A stretch of DNA of 64,000 nt from NCBI GenBank assembly GCA_024699855.1, contig JAMPIQ010000001.1, positions 14,322,001-14,386,000 of the forward strand. Direction: 5' to 3'. A program made the translations under genes and the position numbers. The DNA is from Aphelenchoides besseyi. Taxonomy: Eukaryota > Nematoda > Chromadorea > Rhabditida > Aphelenchoididae. Shown piece after piece: positions 44,488-57,100 of this stretch (position 1 is the stretch's first letter; each line of letters starts with the position of its first letter). The notes beneath the pieces were generated by a model, which saw only the letters and a list, made by a program, of their open reading frames with translations, was not told the origin of the DNA and did not search any database.

Positions 44488-45839
44488 TCATGGTAATCGT
44501 TCTTCTTTGATCTCAACACTCACAACTTCGAAGTTTGGATTTGTGGCGGTGGCTTCGCTGATTGCGATTTTCAGCTCCTAAATGTGCGATCAATCAAAGC
44601 AATTCAACGGCAAACCCACAGATGCATGAATGGCTTCAGGTCCGTTGATTGTAATTCGATGCTCCAAAGTCGTGTGCACTTTGCCGTTTCGTAGTGTTTT
44701 GTACTTTAAACGAAAATAGTAGAGAGCGTATAGTTAAACTTACGGTGATCGTTTCGATGGTTCGGTTCTCTTTTTCGATCAGATTCGTGCTCATCACCGA
44801 GTCCTCACCGAACTGCTCGTCGTTTCGTGGTGGTCGTTCCGCATCTTTTCCGTAGACCAAAACATAAGTACGAGCTCGTTCGGAGTGTAAATCGGTTGGA
44901 ATAATCGAAGTGATCGGTATGACCGATTGAATCAAACGTTCCAAATTATTTTTGGCTGAAGGCTGCTCCTGCAAAGCCACTAATTCGAACCATTACATTG
45001 AATCTCTTACCGTTTGTGTATCGTCAACAACAAACGTCTGGTAAGTCTGTTTTTGAACCGTGTGTTTGATCTGTTCGTTGTTCACAGTCTTTCTGCAAGC
45101 CCGACGGTTATTCTGTTTATTGGACTGTTTACTTACGTAAACACGATTCCACGTTGATCAACTGTCGTTGACACTTCCTCAGGTTTGATTGTCGTTTCTT
45201 CGCATTTCGTTAAGGTCGTATGTGGTGGTGAAGTCTCCTAAGAACAATTGTATTATAAGTGCGAAAATGGGTTTACTTGAACGATTCGTGGTGGTGGCAT
45301 TTTCTCTTCCAACTTCAATTGTCGTGAAATCAATTTGATTTTCGGTACCGAACCATTGTCCTCGGCGCACTTTTCAAACGTGCTGACTAATGACTGAAAT
45401 CACGTGCTGTGAATTAGTTCGAGCAAACATTCAATTTTGAACTTCGATCTTCCAATATTGTCTTAGAGATCGATTCGACACTCAGAAATGTTCCCAATGG
45501 GAAAACTAGTCAATTTTGCTCAAAGATCATGATAAGAGATTTTCGGAGATGTTCGTTTTTAGACTCAAAAAATGAATAAACTCCCGAGGGGTATTCAACA
45601 AAACGTCTATTCTTTTGAAGTTTCTTATAAACCAAATTTGATCAAAGAAAAGAAGCTCGACTTACGGGATCTGACGGATCTATCGACGGTATTCGACCCG
45701 CACCGCTGATTCGATAGACGTGTTCGACGCGTTCTGTTCTAATAACTCGACCGTGTTCTTCGTCGTTAGCTTCGGTGTATGGCCCTGCTGGTGAGCCATT
45801 CAGCTCGTTGTCCGAGTACTTGGTTATTGTGGCAAACAT
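44488..45839 (-). CDS. band 4.1 C-terminal-domain protein without FERM domain, 290 aa
   Basis: Exons 45839-45666, 45393-45277, 45237-45137, 45092-45011, 44968-44744, 44703-44620 and 44577-44488. The C-terminus reads LEHRITINGPEAIHASVELK, ISEATATNPNFEVVSVEIKE, the 4.1_CTD pattern (RIxITGD...AIxEAxxxNPxxxVxxVxV). GIVFTKTVNNEQIKH and a linker with QPSAKNNLERLIQSVIP precede it. The 4.1 CTD of proteins such as coracle binds membrane partners and NuMA-like proteins. There is no FERM or spectrin-actin domain, and the ATG follows TTTTCAG by 5 nt, so the short form looks complete. A FERM-coding part further upstream was looked for up to 48800 and not found. Confidence 0.75.
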
Positions 45840-48801
45840 TTCAGCTGAAAATGTCAAGATAGCCAAGTGATTATAGCAATCGAATGTTGAGATGATATTA
45901 GCGAACAAGAAGCCCGGACATTAGAATCGTACTCGAATTGTCAAGCCCCCCAAGGAATGACAAGCAATTGAACTCGATCGTTAACATGAACACCGCCATC
46001 CAATCGCTCAATCAATTCGAGCCATCGGAGAACAAACCAAAAGTCACTTTCGATGGCGCCTGTTTAAAAACAAAAAGTGGCAGAAGTTCCATGAACAAAG
46101 AGTATGAAAGAGAACCAATTGGTTCTTGTTATCAAATGTCTCCATCTGAAAGTTTGTTCTAATCGATCTCTGAAGATTTCCTTAGGGACTTTAATCTTCC
46201 ATGTTCCAAGAAACCGAAATAAAAACGATTCAAGAAACCAAAGAATAGTCGCAACATTTTCGTTTAAAAGCGAATAACGATGGAACAAAAATGTTTTGAC
46301 CTCTCATCTTTCGACCCACGAGACCGCTCGATTGTTGTCAATTTGGCGACAAGAACGAAATGTAGTGGCTAAATCGAGAAAAAAAGAAGCCCGGAAGTGC
46401 AGTCAATTTCCATGCAATTCAACCAAATGAATCTCCGTCGACTACTTAGTTCGCGACGGACCACGAAATCGACTGGAATATTGAAGTGGTTTCAGGGTTC
46501 TTTGCTCTGGAACACAGTTCGGTTATCGATTACAGTAATTAGATATGCAGTGGGAAAGTCGACCGTCCGAGGAGCGACTGAATGAAGCCTTCGAATCAAG
46601 TTGTTTTCATTGAAAACAACTCGACATCTTCCGTTCCGTTCTGTTGCATTTGGTTGCTGGGAATTCGCGAAGATCGTCTGGGGAGTTGTTTATGGCGACT
46701 GTTACTCAGCGTACAAGATGAATTGGTTTCAACAGCCGATTTTAACAATCAGACGAAAAGCCTTCAGACGTCGAGCATCTCCAGAGTTCCACGTTCGTTT
46801 GAAGTTGTGTGCGGAATATCGTGTCTATTTTCGGTTTGCGACCATACACGAATGAGTGGCGGATTCGAATGATAAATGAGTCTCCAACTAAGACAAATGG
46901 TATCTTGCGGAGCGTCGCGAATCCCCAAGTTGGATTGAAATTCGACGAAAATTCGAGACAACGTTCCACTTCCGTTTACTATACGAATTTTCTATTCGAG
47001 GCCATTAAACCGAAAGATCGATAACCACAGATGTTGAAAGCATGAAAAAACTCGACATGATTAACGAGCCTTTCCACGGAATTTGAATTTTCAATTTTCA
47101 TGTATTCGATTTGTTGGTGCCCTCAGATTGACGATAGAGTAGAAAAAGCAAATCGCACGTAAACATTTTTTATTAGCTATTCGGCAAGTAATCCGAGTCA
47201 AGACAGACACCCATGGATTAAACTTTCGTCCCGGTTTCCTAAGACCGAAGTTTGTACACATGGTACTTAGTCGTCTTCTTAGTTAAGTGACCAATTGATT
47301 AAGACGTTTCTTCGGACGAGAGAATTGACGTGCGAGAACTAAGAATCGTTGAATTGGAACAAATGACGAGTTCGAACGTAATGGGTCGTTGAGCTCCGTT
47401 ACAAATACGAATTTGGAACGATCAGTTTGATTAATGGAAAAACGGATTTGAACGAGCGACAATCGTGGATTCGTTTGTCGACGTATCAAAGCACAAAAAC
47501 GAGGAAGTCGAGTTTGTGGATATTACTTGTATCATAAAACTTCCGATGCGTCAACCAACTATGAAGGAACAGCAACGTACGAGGCCAATCAATTCGTCAT
47601 CCATTTTAACATATCCGCTAATCCCGATCGTCTATCCGCCTCCATACCTTAAAAGACAAAACGATTGTGCCACCGGATTACGGTGACTACCCGAAAAGCT
47701 TATTAGCGAAACCAAAAAGTCTGCAAACATTTAACCATACGGTTTTTGTAGCCCGAAGATTCATTCGTGGGTTTCTTCTTTACGTTTTGTTGAATACCAA
47801 AAGAACTGTTTTTTGCGTTATAATCTGATGTACCCGAATGATACAGTAAATTGGAATTCGATTACAAACGATGTGTTCGGTCTTTTGCGTTGTTTAATCG
47901 ATTAGTATCGTGTGTGAAAGCGTAGGAAGAAAAGCTGGTCTTTACGTATGACTACAATGATTTCAGCTGTTGCCGCAGGTCTTAATTAGTCGTAAAGTGT
48001 AGGCAAATGATAGTGTTTAATATTTCGAACTGATGAAATGCGTAAAGACTTGTCGCGTAGTCATCGATTGTTATCGTTTATGTACGATAACATGTGCTTT
48101 TTCGCTCCAAAAGTCTCGTGCGTCTTTCACATGTCCGCTTGTAGGTGGAAATACGACCCAAATTTTTGAACCATATCATCGATAAGTGAGCACAACCGCT
48201 CGATCACGAAGGCACAGTTGTACGATCAAAACTACTCGATGACAATTAGCTTATATTTGCATAAGAACAGAATTCCGATCAGTTTTAAGACGGAAACGAA
48301 GTACGAATTCCGCAGTTTTCTTACCGATACATGTCAACACGACAAACTTGTGCTCAAATTGATTACAAAACTTTAAAACAAAGGATTCTGATTAGCCTGG
48401 TCCTCCGATTCAAATTCTTTTCGTTGCTGCTCTTACGAATTGGCTTCCGAATTGCATATTCGTATTTTTATTACGCTACGACCAAAGTAAAAGTGTACAA
48501 ACAATCTGAATACCAATGACTAGAATTTCGTAGAATGCACAAACACCAGTAAGTAAGTGATATAAACAAAGAAAATGACGATAACAAAGGAATAAAATTG
48601 CTACAAAACAGTTTGAGAGAGACTAAACGAATGGAACAAGTGTTAATAGGTGTTGTTTAAAGATTTGCATTTAATCACGAGTCTGAAGACCGGTAGTATG
48701 GAAGATTGTTGGGATTACAAGAGGAAAGGCAAGTTAAATAAACCGGGAACTGTTAACCGAATTGGAGGGGAATGCACAATAATTGATGAGATAGAAAGCG
48801 T
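45840..48801. other. no supported gene (about 3 kb)
   Basis: Between the 4.1-domain gene and the 3' end of the nuclear receptor. Several open frames of 60-95 codons occur on both strands, but none has a recognisable domain, a good start or splice partners. An AATAAA-rich stretch near 48580-48600 may serve the nuclear receptor on the other strand only by chance. No repeats or RNA genes were seen. Confidence 0.45.
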
Positions 48802-51169
48802 TCAGTTTTCATCGAACAATTCGATAACATGAGGATTGAAAATTTTGCCTATAATCACCGATTCGCTAATTTGTTTCGCAATCATCTGAAATGTCCAATC
48901 GGTTTAATAAACGTTGAACTTCGATTATTACTTACGTTCAAATCATGCAGCAAACACAACAACGAGCCCATTCGAGCACCAGTTTCGTTTACACCGTAGG
49001 TTATGATAATGTTGCTGTGTAGTTCGGAGTAAATACGATCGCGAATTTTGTCAGTATTATCGTAGTTGCACGCGATAGCCACTTCGTTCCACAGCATAAT
49101 ACCCGCCATTGCAGCGACTTCGATTTCCCGCACCGCCAATTTTCGCATTTTGTTCGTTAAATGTAAACAACGAGCGTTGATCTCTTTGCAGATACTGAAA
49201 TTGAAAGATTGTTAATCAACAGTTCGCACGGATAACCTACTTTGCCGAGGCTGAAGGATCCTTGTCTTCTTGGAAGAAGTATTCCAACTTGTTACTGTCG
49301 ATCAACTGTCCGTAGTGTAGAACGAAACGCGAATCGTTCATTTCGCCGAACGCTTGCATTGTCTTAAAGCACTGATCCAAATGCGAGAAGATTGCGGAGA
49401 AAGCACGAAGAACGTGAACCTAAAGATCGATTGTTATATAAAGTAAATATACTCTTGTTTACCTTGAGATCGTGAGCGAGAGTATCGAATGGTTGAAACC
49501 AGTCGTTGACCATCGAATACATCAAACTCAAACATCCTCTTTCCATCTTGATATGCTCTGATCTCTTGACAAGTCGATACTAAACATTTGAAGTCAATTT
49601 TTATTCTTGTTATGATTATGTTTACCGATTCGGTCGAAAAAACGTTGTTTGGATACATCACGGTGTACAGCGATTTCTGTGATGACTGGTAATTCGCGTA
49701 ACCTTCGTGCATTCGTTGTAATAACGAAGGTCCTGGAAGTGGTGCGTATGGGATGAGAGCAATCGAAGGCGACGATGCTGAAGTTGTTGGTGTTGCGATT
49801 TCGGTTGATTGTGCCGATGAAACGTTTGCAATTGGATTGGCGACATCTGTTGAAGAAACAGTGGGAATTGATGGAGTTGAAATTAAAGAGAAACTGGTCG
49901 CTTGCTGTCGTTCTTGTTGTTCTCGTTCGGCACGTTCTTGTTGTGCTGCAAGTTCTGCAATTGTGGCGTTTTGAATCAAAGTCATTGCAGCAATATGTTG
50001 TTGAGCTTGAAGCTGTTGAGCAGCTAAAGCGGCTGCGTTTACGGCCGCCAATTGATTCGCGGTGGTGGTGGCGATTTGCGCGGCATTGAACTGTTGAGAG
50101 CTGACCAATCCGGCACTAACCGAATTCATCAATTGATTCGGAATTGATGTTGAAGCAGACACAAAGTTGGTTGAAGCAGCTGACGCAGCAACCGAGTTCA
50201 TCAATGCTTCGTTCAATGCAAACGGCATTGGTGACAAATTGGAGGATAAGGAGATTGGTGGTGTCAAGAGAGAGGTTCCATTTGATAAGGTCGATTGGAA
50301 CGGCGAAGAGAACAACGAAACAGCAGGATTTGACAGTTGATTTGCATTCAAAAATGTCGAAGCTCCCAAATCCATTTGTTCACCGGCAACCGATTCAGTC
50401 GACAGATTCGAGATCACAGACGATGTACCACCATTTATTGTCGTAGCACCATTTATTTGACTGTTCGGTGAAACAGAAGAAATCGAACCGTTTTCACAGC
50501 AGCTCGTCGGTTTCACACAACACTCCACAGTTTGCGGTTGCATTTCGTTTTCCATTCGTTTGCCCAATGGTTCACGATTCATTTGAACATCTGAATAAGG
50601 TCGGAATTATTGCTCGATTTGAAGTGACTAACCATTCTGATTCATGCCCAAACTAACACACTTCCGGAAACGACAATATCTGCACGTGTTTCTCATATCC
50701 TTTCGGATGGCGCAATTGCAGTTTTGTCGGCACTTGTAAACTTTCTTTTCGGCTACAGTACGACGAAAGAAGGCTGCAAAAGGAAAAATTTTAATCAGAA
50801 TTCGGTCTTGCAATCGATAGATGCATCTCAAAGTTTTTTTGAGATGCAACTGTAAAAACCAAAACGCCGTGTTTACCTGCACAAGCTCTGAAAAGAAGAA
50901 CAGTTAGAGGAATGATTGGAGAATCAGGTAACTAACCGACAAGCAAGAATCCCAAAATGATATCCGTGACTGACATGTCCGCAAATCAAACACGACTTTC
51001 CATCATCGTTATTCGGATCGTGTTTGTAATCCTCGACCGAACCCAAAACAGCATATGGAGCAACTTGTTGATGTGCGTGATCGTAAGCTTTTTGCAACAT
51101 TTTAATTGATGTTGTCGTCGAATCGGCGGGACCGTGGGGCGACTCGCTCAAACGACCCGATTCAGTCAT
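48802..51169 (-). CDS. nuclear hormone receptor (nematode NHR), 662 aa
   Basis: Exons 51169-50937, 50887-50877, 50773-50633, 50590-49626, 49579-49463, 49419-49241, 49194-48936 and 48885-48802. The DNA-binding domain has finger 1 CLICGHVSHGYHFGILACR joined through an 11-nt exon to ACAAFFRRTV, and finger 2 KCRQNCNCAIRKDM then CRYCRFRKCVSLGM. CRACAAFFRR is the P-box form found in nematode supplementary receptors. The hinge is a long Ser/Asn/Gln/Ala-rich region of about 300 residues in one exon (for example QQLQAQQHIAAMT, QQERAEREQQERQQ). The ligand-binding domain includes FDTLAHDLK, FFQEDKDPSASAK and GIMLWNEVA with MIAKQISESV near the end. It is a nuclear, DNA-binding regulator; the subgroup is not assigned. 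Confidence 0.92.
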
Positions 51170-54100
51170 TTCACCGCTTTCAAATTGTGGAATAATCTTG
51201 AAGAACGTTTTGAATTGAACGATGAAAACACGTGAAGCTGTTTAGTCTGAAACGATTTTCTATTAATTGCAGTTGAACAGAAAAGGACTATATTAAGTAC
51301 GTTAATTCGACTACGAAACACGCGAATTGATCAAAACACAACGCGAACGCGACGAAAATCGAATAATCGCAAACGAAGATCAGAGAACGATTATCAGTAT
51401 TTCGATCTACGGTAACTAATGATCAAAATAAAAACTCCCATCTTTCACACGACTCTTACATCTCATGTGTCTAATGAGCTTAATCTATCGAAATAGAAAA
51501 AAGTCTTCAGCCCAATGACTTATAAGAATAAACGTGGACTTTTTCTCCTGGAAGTCAAGTGTCGGGGATTTAAGCGAGAAAACGGATTGCCTCAGCACCA
51601 GCCACGCCCTTCAAATACGAAATTTGTAGGTAGGCGGAGTGAAGCAAAAGCATTATAGTCGGAAAGAAAACGGGTTCGTTTGATAAAGAATACTGTGGAA
51701 ATAGCCAAACAACTTCGCAACACATGATCGTTGAAACGATCGAAATTTCTTCAGACAAAAGTGCCGAACAAAAAACTCTCGTTAGCTAATTTCATTCGTC
51801 TCATCAAAAACTTCTCATTGCAACAGAAACCAAATTGGCCCAATTCACCGGCACCACGCGTTCGTACGGTCATTTGCGATGGTTATGATTTTCAATTTCC
51901 GCTCTCTAACGACTCTAATGAACTTTCTTCCGACTGACTACGAACTTTAGCCACGTCATTCGGAAAGAACGCGATCATTGGGAAAACAATCAAATGAAAG
52001 TTGAACCCGGTGGTTTGTGTTTGTACAACTTACAAAGATGTTTGAAAGGAAGTTTAGATCGAGAACGTTTTCTCGTTGAAAAGATAGAAAACGTCATCAA
52101 GCAAAATCTGGCTAGTTGTTGATCGTCGATCAATGTTCTCAGTCACAAAGACGTGAATTCGAAACCGAAAAAATAAGATCGTGGGTTTTTTGTTTAGATT
52201 TCGTTCACAGTTTTAACGACTTCGTCTCTCCACCCACTCTCGGCTAATAAACGCCTGACATTTTCGATCAAACTCAAAACGATTGTAATCATCGGATCCA
52301 GAAACCAAAGAGCGGGACCTTCGATCGACTTCTTTCCTAATCTCCAAGTTCACGCCTGTCAGAGTGGAAATTCATTTCACAAAGTGAGAACATTGATGAA
52401 TGATCAGAAGAATCAAAACGACCTTTCACTCTTTTTTGTTTGAGTTAATGCACTCATTTGAGTTGCAAAGTCGTCATCAAAAGCAACGATAGCAAACGCC
52501 GCCCACCGGCAATTCAAGATCAAAACTTCTCGCTGTCGACTGATTACAATTCGCGGCTTCTCGACACAAACGACCCCAGTGTTCGCGAAGCACAAAAGAG
52601 CACAATCCACTGGGTGTTTTGCGACTCGCAATTTCATTCTGACGCACAAAAATCGAACCCAATGCTCTAAAGTTCACTTTTCCGCAGCTCAAGAGCAGGA
52701 ATCCCGATGACGTGAAAAAAACCCGATTCGTAACCTACGGATTAGATTGCTGTATCAAAATAGCAAAAATTACAATATGAATTAAAAAGTATTCAAAGAT
52801 CAATAAGCATATCGAAGCAAAAAGAAAGAACTTGAAACTCACGAAGACAACAAGCAAATGAAACGAAATACGTGAGCGCAATGGGAACTTAAAAGGTATT
52901 AAAAGACACGATAACCTGTAAGAACAACCCTCGGTTCTTTGATTAGCCGCAACTTATATATACAAAATTATGAAGTAGATCACAATCAAGTGAGCAAGTT
53001 GTGCATAAGAGAAGACGACATTCGGATCCGCCCATCAGACGCATTCCCGTTCTTCGTCCGCAAACATTGCTGTTTGGTTGACTAAAAACTACGCCGAATT
53101 TCGTAGTCGTCCGCAGGAAACGTTTTGATGCTTCTGCCGGAGGCTGATCAACAGAACGCTCCGTCACAGTCATCGGTTCTCGGGCGAAACGACAGAAAAT
53201 GAAGTTTGTGTTTTCGCGTTTCATTTTCTACCTCGTGCTCACCATTCGGGAGCTTGTAAGAGGTGTACAACAAGCACAAAGTTCGCATAATTTCATCAAC
53301 CCACGAGCACAACGAGGAAATTAAAGCGAGGTCATTAGTTGATAAAAAGCACGTGGTGTAAAGAAAAGTTGGGGGAACAGGATCAAATTAATGGCAAATG
53401 TTGCCGACAATCGCAGTAAAATTGGTTGGAAATTGTCTCCGGATTCGAGAGCAACGGAATCAAAGAAAATACTTGAAGAGGAGTCCAATGGAAAAGATTT
53501 TCACAACAAAATTCCAATCCGAGATCATAGTCAAGATGTGCTCTGAGCTCTCAATGAACTTGCAAGGTGGATTAGAAGCCGATTGACCGGATCCACTGAC
53601 ATCTTTTTGGAATATACCGTAGGATAGAGAACCAACCGATTAGCAATGGAACAAACGTCAACCTCAAATCGCACTTCAATGACCCTTGAACCGAATAAAC
53701 GTTGTTGGACTTCGAATTTACACTTTACGGTTAAACTGATTATCGCAATTGCGCCGTTTTCTGCACCCAAAGCTCCCAACGTATGTCGACAAAAGTATCG
53801 ATCTACATTGAAATAGCACAAATCAAATAAAGGAACAACCGTATGGTCGTCTTCTCGCAAGCACCGAACATACAAATTGGATTTTATGGTCGTGAATTCG
53901 AACTAAAAATTCGCGCAAACGCGTTTGATAAGCGAAACAACTTCGGTATTCGCAGGCAAGTAGTGATTACACGTTTTATAAAAACGAAATCGTCTTGCAG
54001 TTCACGGACGATGAGTGTTCTCTTCAAATTCGTCCAATCACATAAACTTCTCCGTCTTGGGAAATGACAAGTCCGCCAAATTTGGTAACACACACGATGA

Positions 54101-57100
54101 TTCTCGTTGAACGTGTTGAAATTCGCATGTTTTCATCGACTCACCATCACACAATCATTCTTTGAATCATGACCTGAAAATTGACGAATCGAAATGACGC
54201 GCAAAACCATTGCGCGCACGCGCGTGTGTGTGATCGACGTGCTCGTAATTTGTTCAGACATCGACCACAGAGTTTAGATTGCCAACAAAACCTCCTCAGC
54301 AGACACAACAAACGTGATTCCTGATCCTGAGGTCGACGATCGGCAAATCGAAGTTCAGATCGTGAGTGATGTCAATATACGAGAATTAGAAGATGACTTG
54401 CGCAATAACTGAATAGTCACTTGTGACTAATCGATCGTTCACATCATGATCACATAGCAGTCAACTAAAGCATCTGAAAACTACAAACGTTTCTACAGAG
54501 CGCTTTCCGAAGATTTTTGATCCGAATATCGAAGTTTGTCCTCGTTGTAGTTTGTGTTTCTGAACGAAACCACATTTGAAAGCCAACAATAAACGTATTT
54601 GTTGTGTCGACTAAGACCACCCACCACTCGAAACGTACTATTGGTTAGTGTCGTATTTGACTTCGAGCTCAAACAGTTCAAACCCACGTGTTTGCTCTTC
54701 AAATGAACACGCGAACGAGTAACAAACGTTACTCGAATTTAAATAAAAATGTTAAGTAGAAGAACAGAAAAAGTATTATCAATTTCGAACCAATCCGATT
54801 GATCTTTGCAACAAAGATCGAAGTGAAGAGCAACACACAATCGGTGCTAAACTTGTAAGATGGCTCGACAAGCTCGTTTTTATAAGAATAGTAATCTTCT
54901 CTGAGCATTCGTGGACAATTCGGTATTCTTATTTATACTACGATAGAGCTTAAAACACAGTCGGAACTCTCTTTGTTTCATTCGTTCTGCTCATTCGAAA
55001 CGATTGCCGACGTTCATCGAAACGTGCAAATCGAAGGTTGAACGCTCGGAATACGATGAAACGTCGATTCGCTTGTTGTGCTCATTAACTTCGAATGCGT
55101 GCCCATTCCCAGAAACGTCGTGGTCAGTTCTTGATTGGAAATCTTGTGCACACTTCTGCACAGAACACACGATCAAACTACACGGTTTCTTCGTTCAAAC
55201 CACTTCATTAAACCAAGTCGAGAGACGCGCAGCTATTACGACCTTTTAAAATACTTTGCGTCGCCGTTCCTCTGCAAACCATCACAACGATTATAAGGTC
55301 ATTCGATTTGCGAGTTTCGTTCGCATCTCAAATGTTCTTTTCGAAATCTCTTAATGAGAAGGGGATTGGCGTCGACTACTCGATTGGCAATTTTCGGCTC
55401 AAACTTTGAATTGTCATTGACGAAAAAGTTAATGAGCACAACGTACGAGCTCTTTCGTCCAATCCCCCCACAAAAACTTTCGTTTGTTTGGTCAACGACA
55501 TCAAGTGACTTATGAAGTTTTAATTGACCAAACAACACAACAAAAGATCGACGAAAACGGAATCCGTTGGCGGCGTTCTTTTGTTCGAATTGTTGTTTCC
55601 GATGGCTTTTTGCGTACAAAAGCAGAACGTTTCATTGAATATCGATCAACCGACACAATTCTTTCGTTGGCAAACAAAAACCTCTCGAGTTCAAATGAAA
55701 ATTTTGAGGAAAAACTCGAGTGGTTTCTTTGAACCAGTCGCTTCAACGGTTAAATACGATGACCGGTCAATATGTTCGACTTTTGACGCAATCGAATCGT
55801 CAAAATGTGTCGTTTGATCCTCAACTTCAGCTAAACAGCATAACCGGATGCAGTTTGTTTAGTCTGCAAGTTGCCAAAAGATTATCCAAACAGGAGCTCA
55901 TTGATGGGACTGTAATCTTTGGATTAAACACAAATTTGAAGAATTCAAACATTCACCCAAAAATGCCAATCGGTTGAACACAAATCCGTTTTTGTCAAAA
56001 GATTTTGCTTGTTTACGTAACAACTGTTGCAAACCGATCTGTGGACGAACGCGGATGAGAAGAGATTATTTGCGAATTTTTATGAAAAGTATGATTCAAA
56101 GACAAATACACACACTTTTGAGTATCAATTTGTCTGAAAGGTCCGATCATTCAAGATATTGGATAGAAGACAAATGGATACTCGGATTAGAAACAGCACG
56201 GAGTAGGGCAATATAACAACTTCGATATGATTCTTCAATTACCAATCGCACCCACAGCGAGAGATTTGTAGCTTTTAATCCGTTGAAACAACAGTAGAGG
56301 GTCAAGATCGGCGAATGTAAATCGGATCGTAAAATTTCAGCACGTGACTTTTTTGGAGTTGAATGAACGTACGCGACTTCTAACATACCATGATCCGTTT
56401 AGCTATTGGCGTGTTTAAGTAATCACGAGAATTAAGGACGTTGTTTTCCTCGCCGGATACTGTAGAGATTGATTATAAGCGAAATATGTTTGAGGTTATG
56501 TAGGTGGTGAATGATCAGGTTATTTGACGAGAAGCGATTACGAAAGATCAACAAAAAATCCTAACCTTTAAAGTCCGCTTATATCTACGTGTCATTTTTA
56601 AAGTTGAAACCGCGTGTGATCAAATAGGGATTGTAGTTGATCGGATTTGCGAAAATTTCCGGCCAAATTTCTGTTTCTAATTCAAAGATCCGGCCAATGA
56701 TCAGTGGTCTTGTGAAGTCCACAAAACTTGGAAAGAATTTTTATTGTCAACAACGCGCACTTCTTGAGTACCAACATCGAAATGACGAGTCTCGGAAACA
56801 AATACAGAAAGTGCAATGATCTTAATCAGTGGTCTTTTCGCTTTATTGAAATGGAGATTTTGATGCCAGAAAGGAGATTGCGTGCTTCAAACGAGAACTA
56901 CGACCGACTATATTAATAACTTTAATTGGGGATTTGCGAGTTCAAAACACCTCGAGTTTACGAACCATCTTCATGACGTGCAAAGTGAATGGATTGTAAG
57001 AATACGATTATTTGTGTTTTCCTCCATTAAACTCTGTACTTTTATGCTCGTTACAAGCATCTATACGCCCGCGTTCCTCAACTTTGTTCGTGAATAAACA

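Noticed and set aside
45938..46162. 74-codon plus-strand frame opposite the 4.1-domain gene start
   Set aside because: Could be a first exon on the plus strand, but no downstream exon or domain could be joined.
49753..50446. Plus-strand open frames of 73-104 codons within the nuclear receptor hinge
   Set aside because: They are antisense shadows of the CAA/GCA/TCA-rich low-complexity exon and have no splice partners or motifs.
53391..53546. 51-codon frame starting MANVADNRSKIGW
   Set aside because: No splice sites, signal peptide or recognisable domain; expected by chance in a 12.8-kb region.
55484..55732. Open frame of 82 codons with NGIRWRRSFVRIVVSDG
   Set aside because: Looks slightly protein-like but has no ATG in good context, overlaps equal-sized frames on the other strand and could not be extended by splicing.
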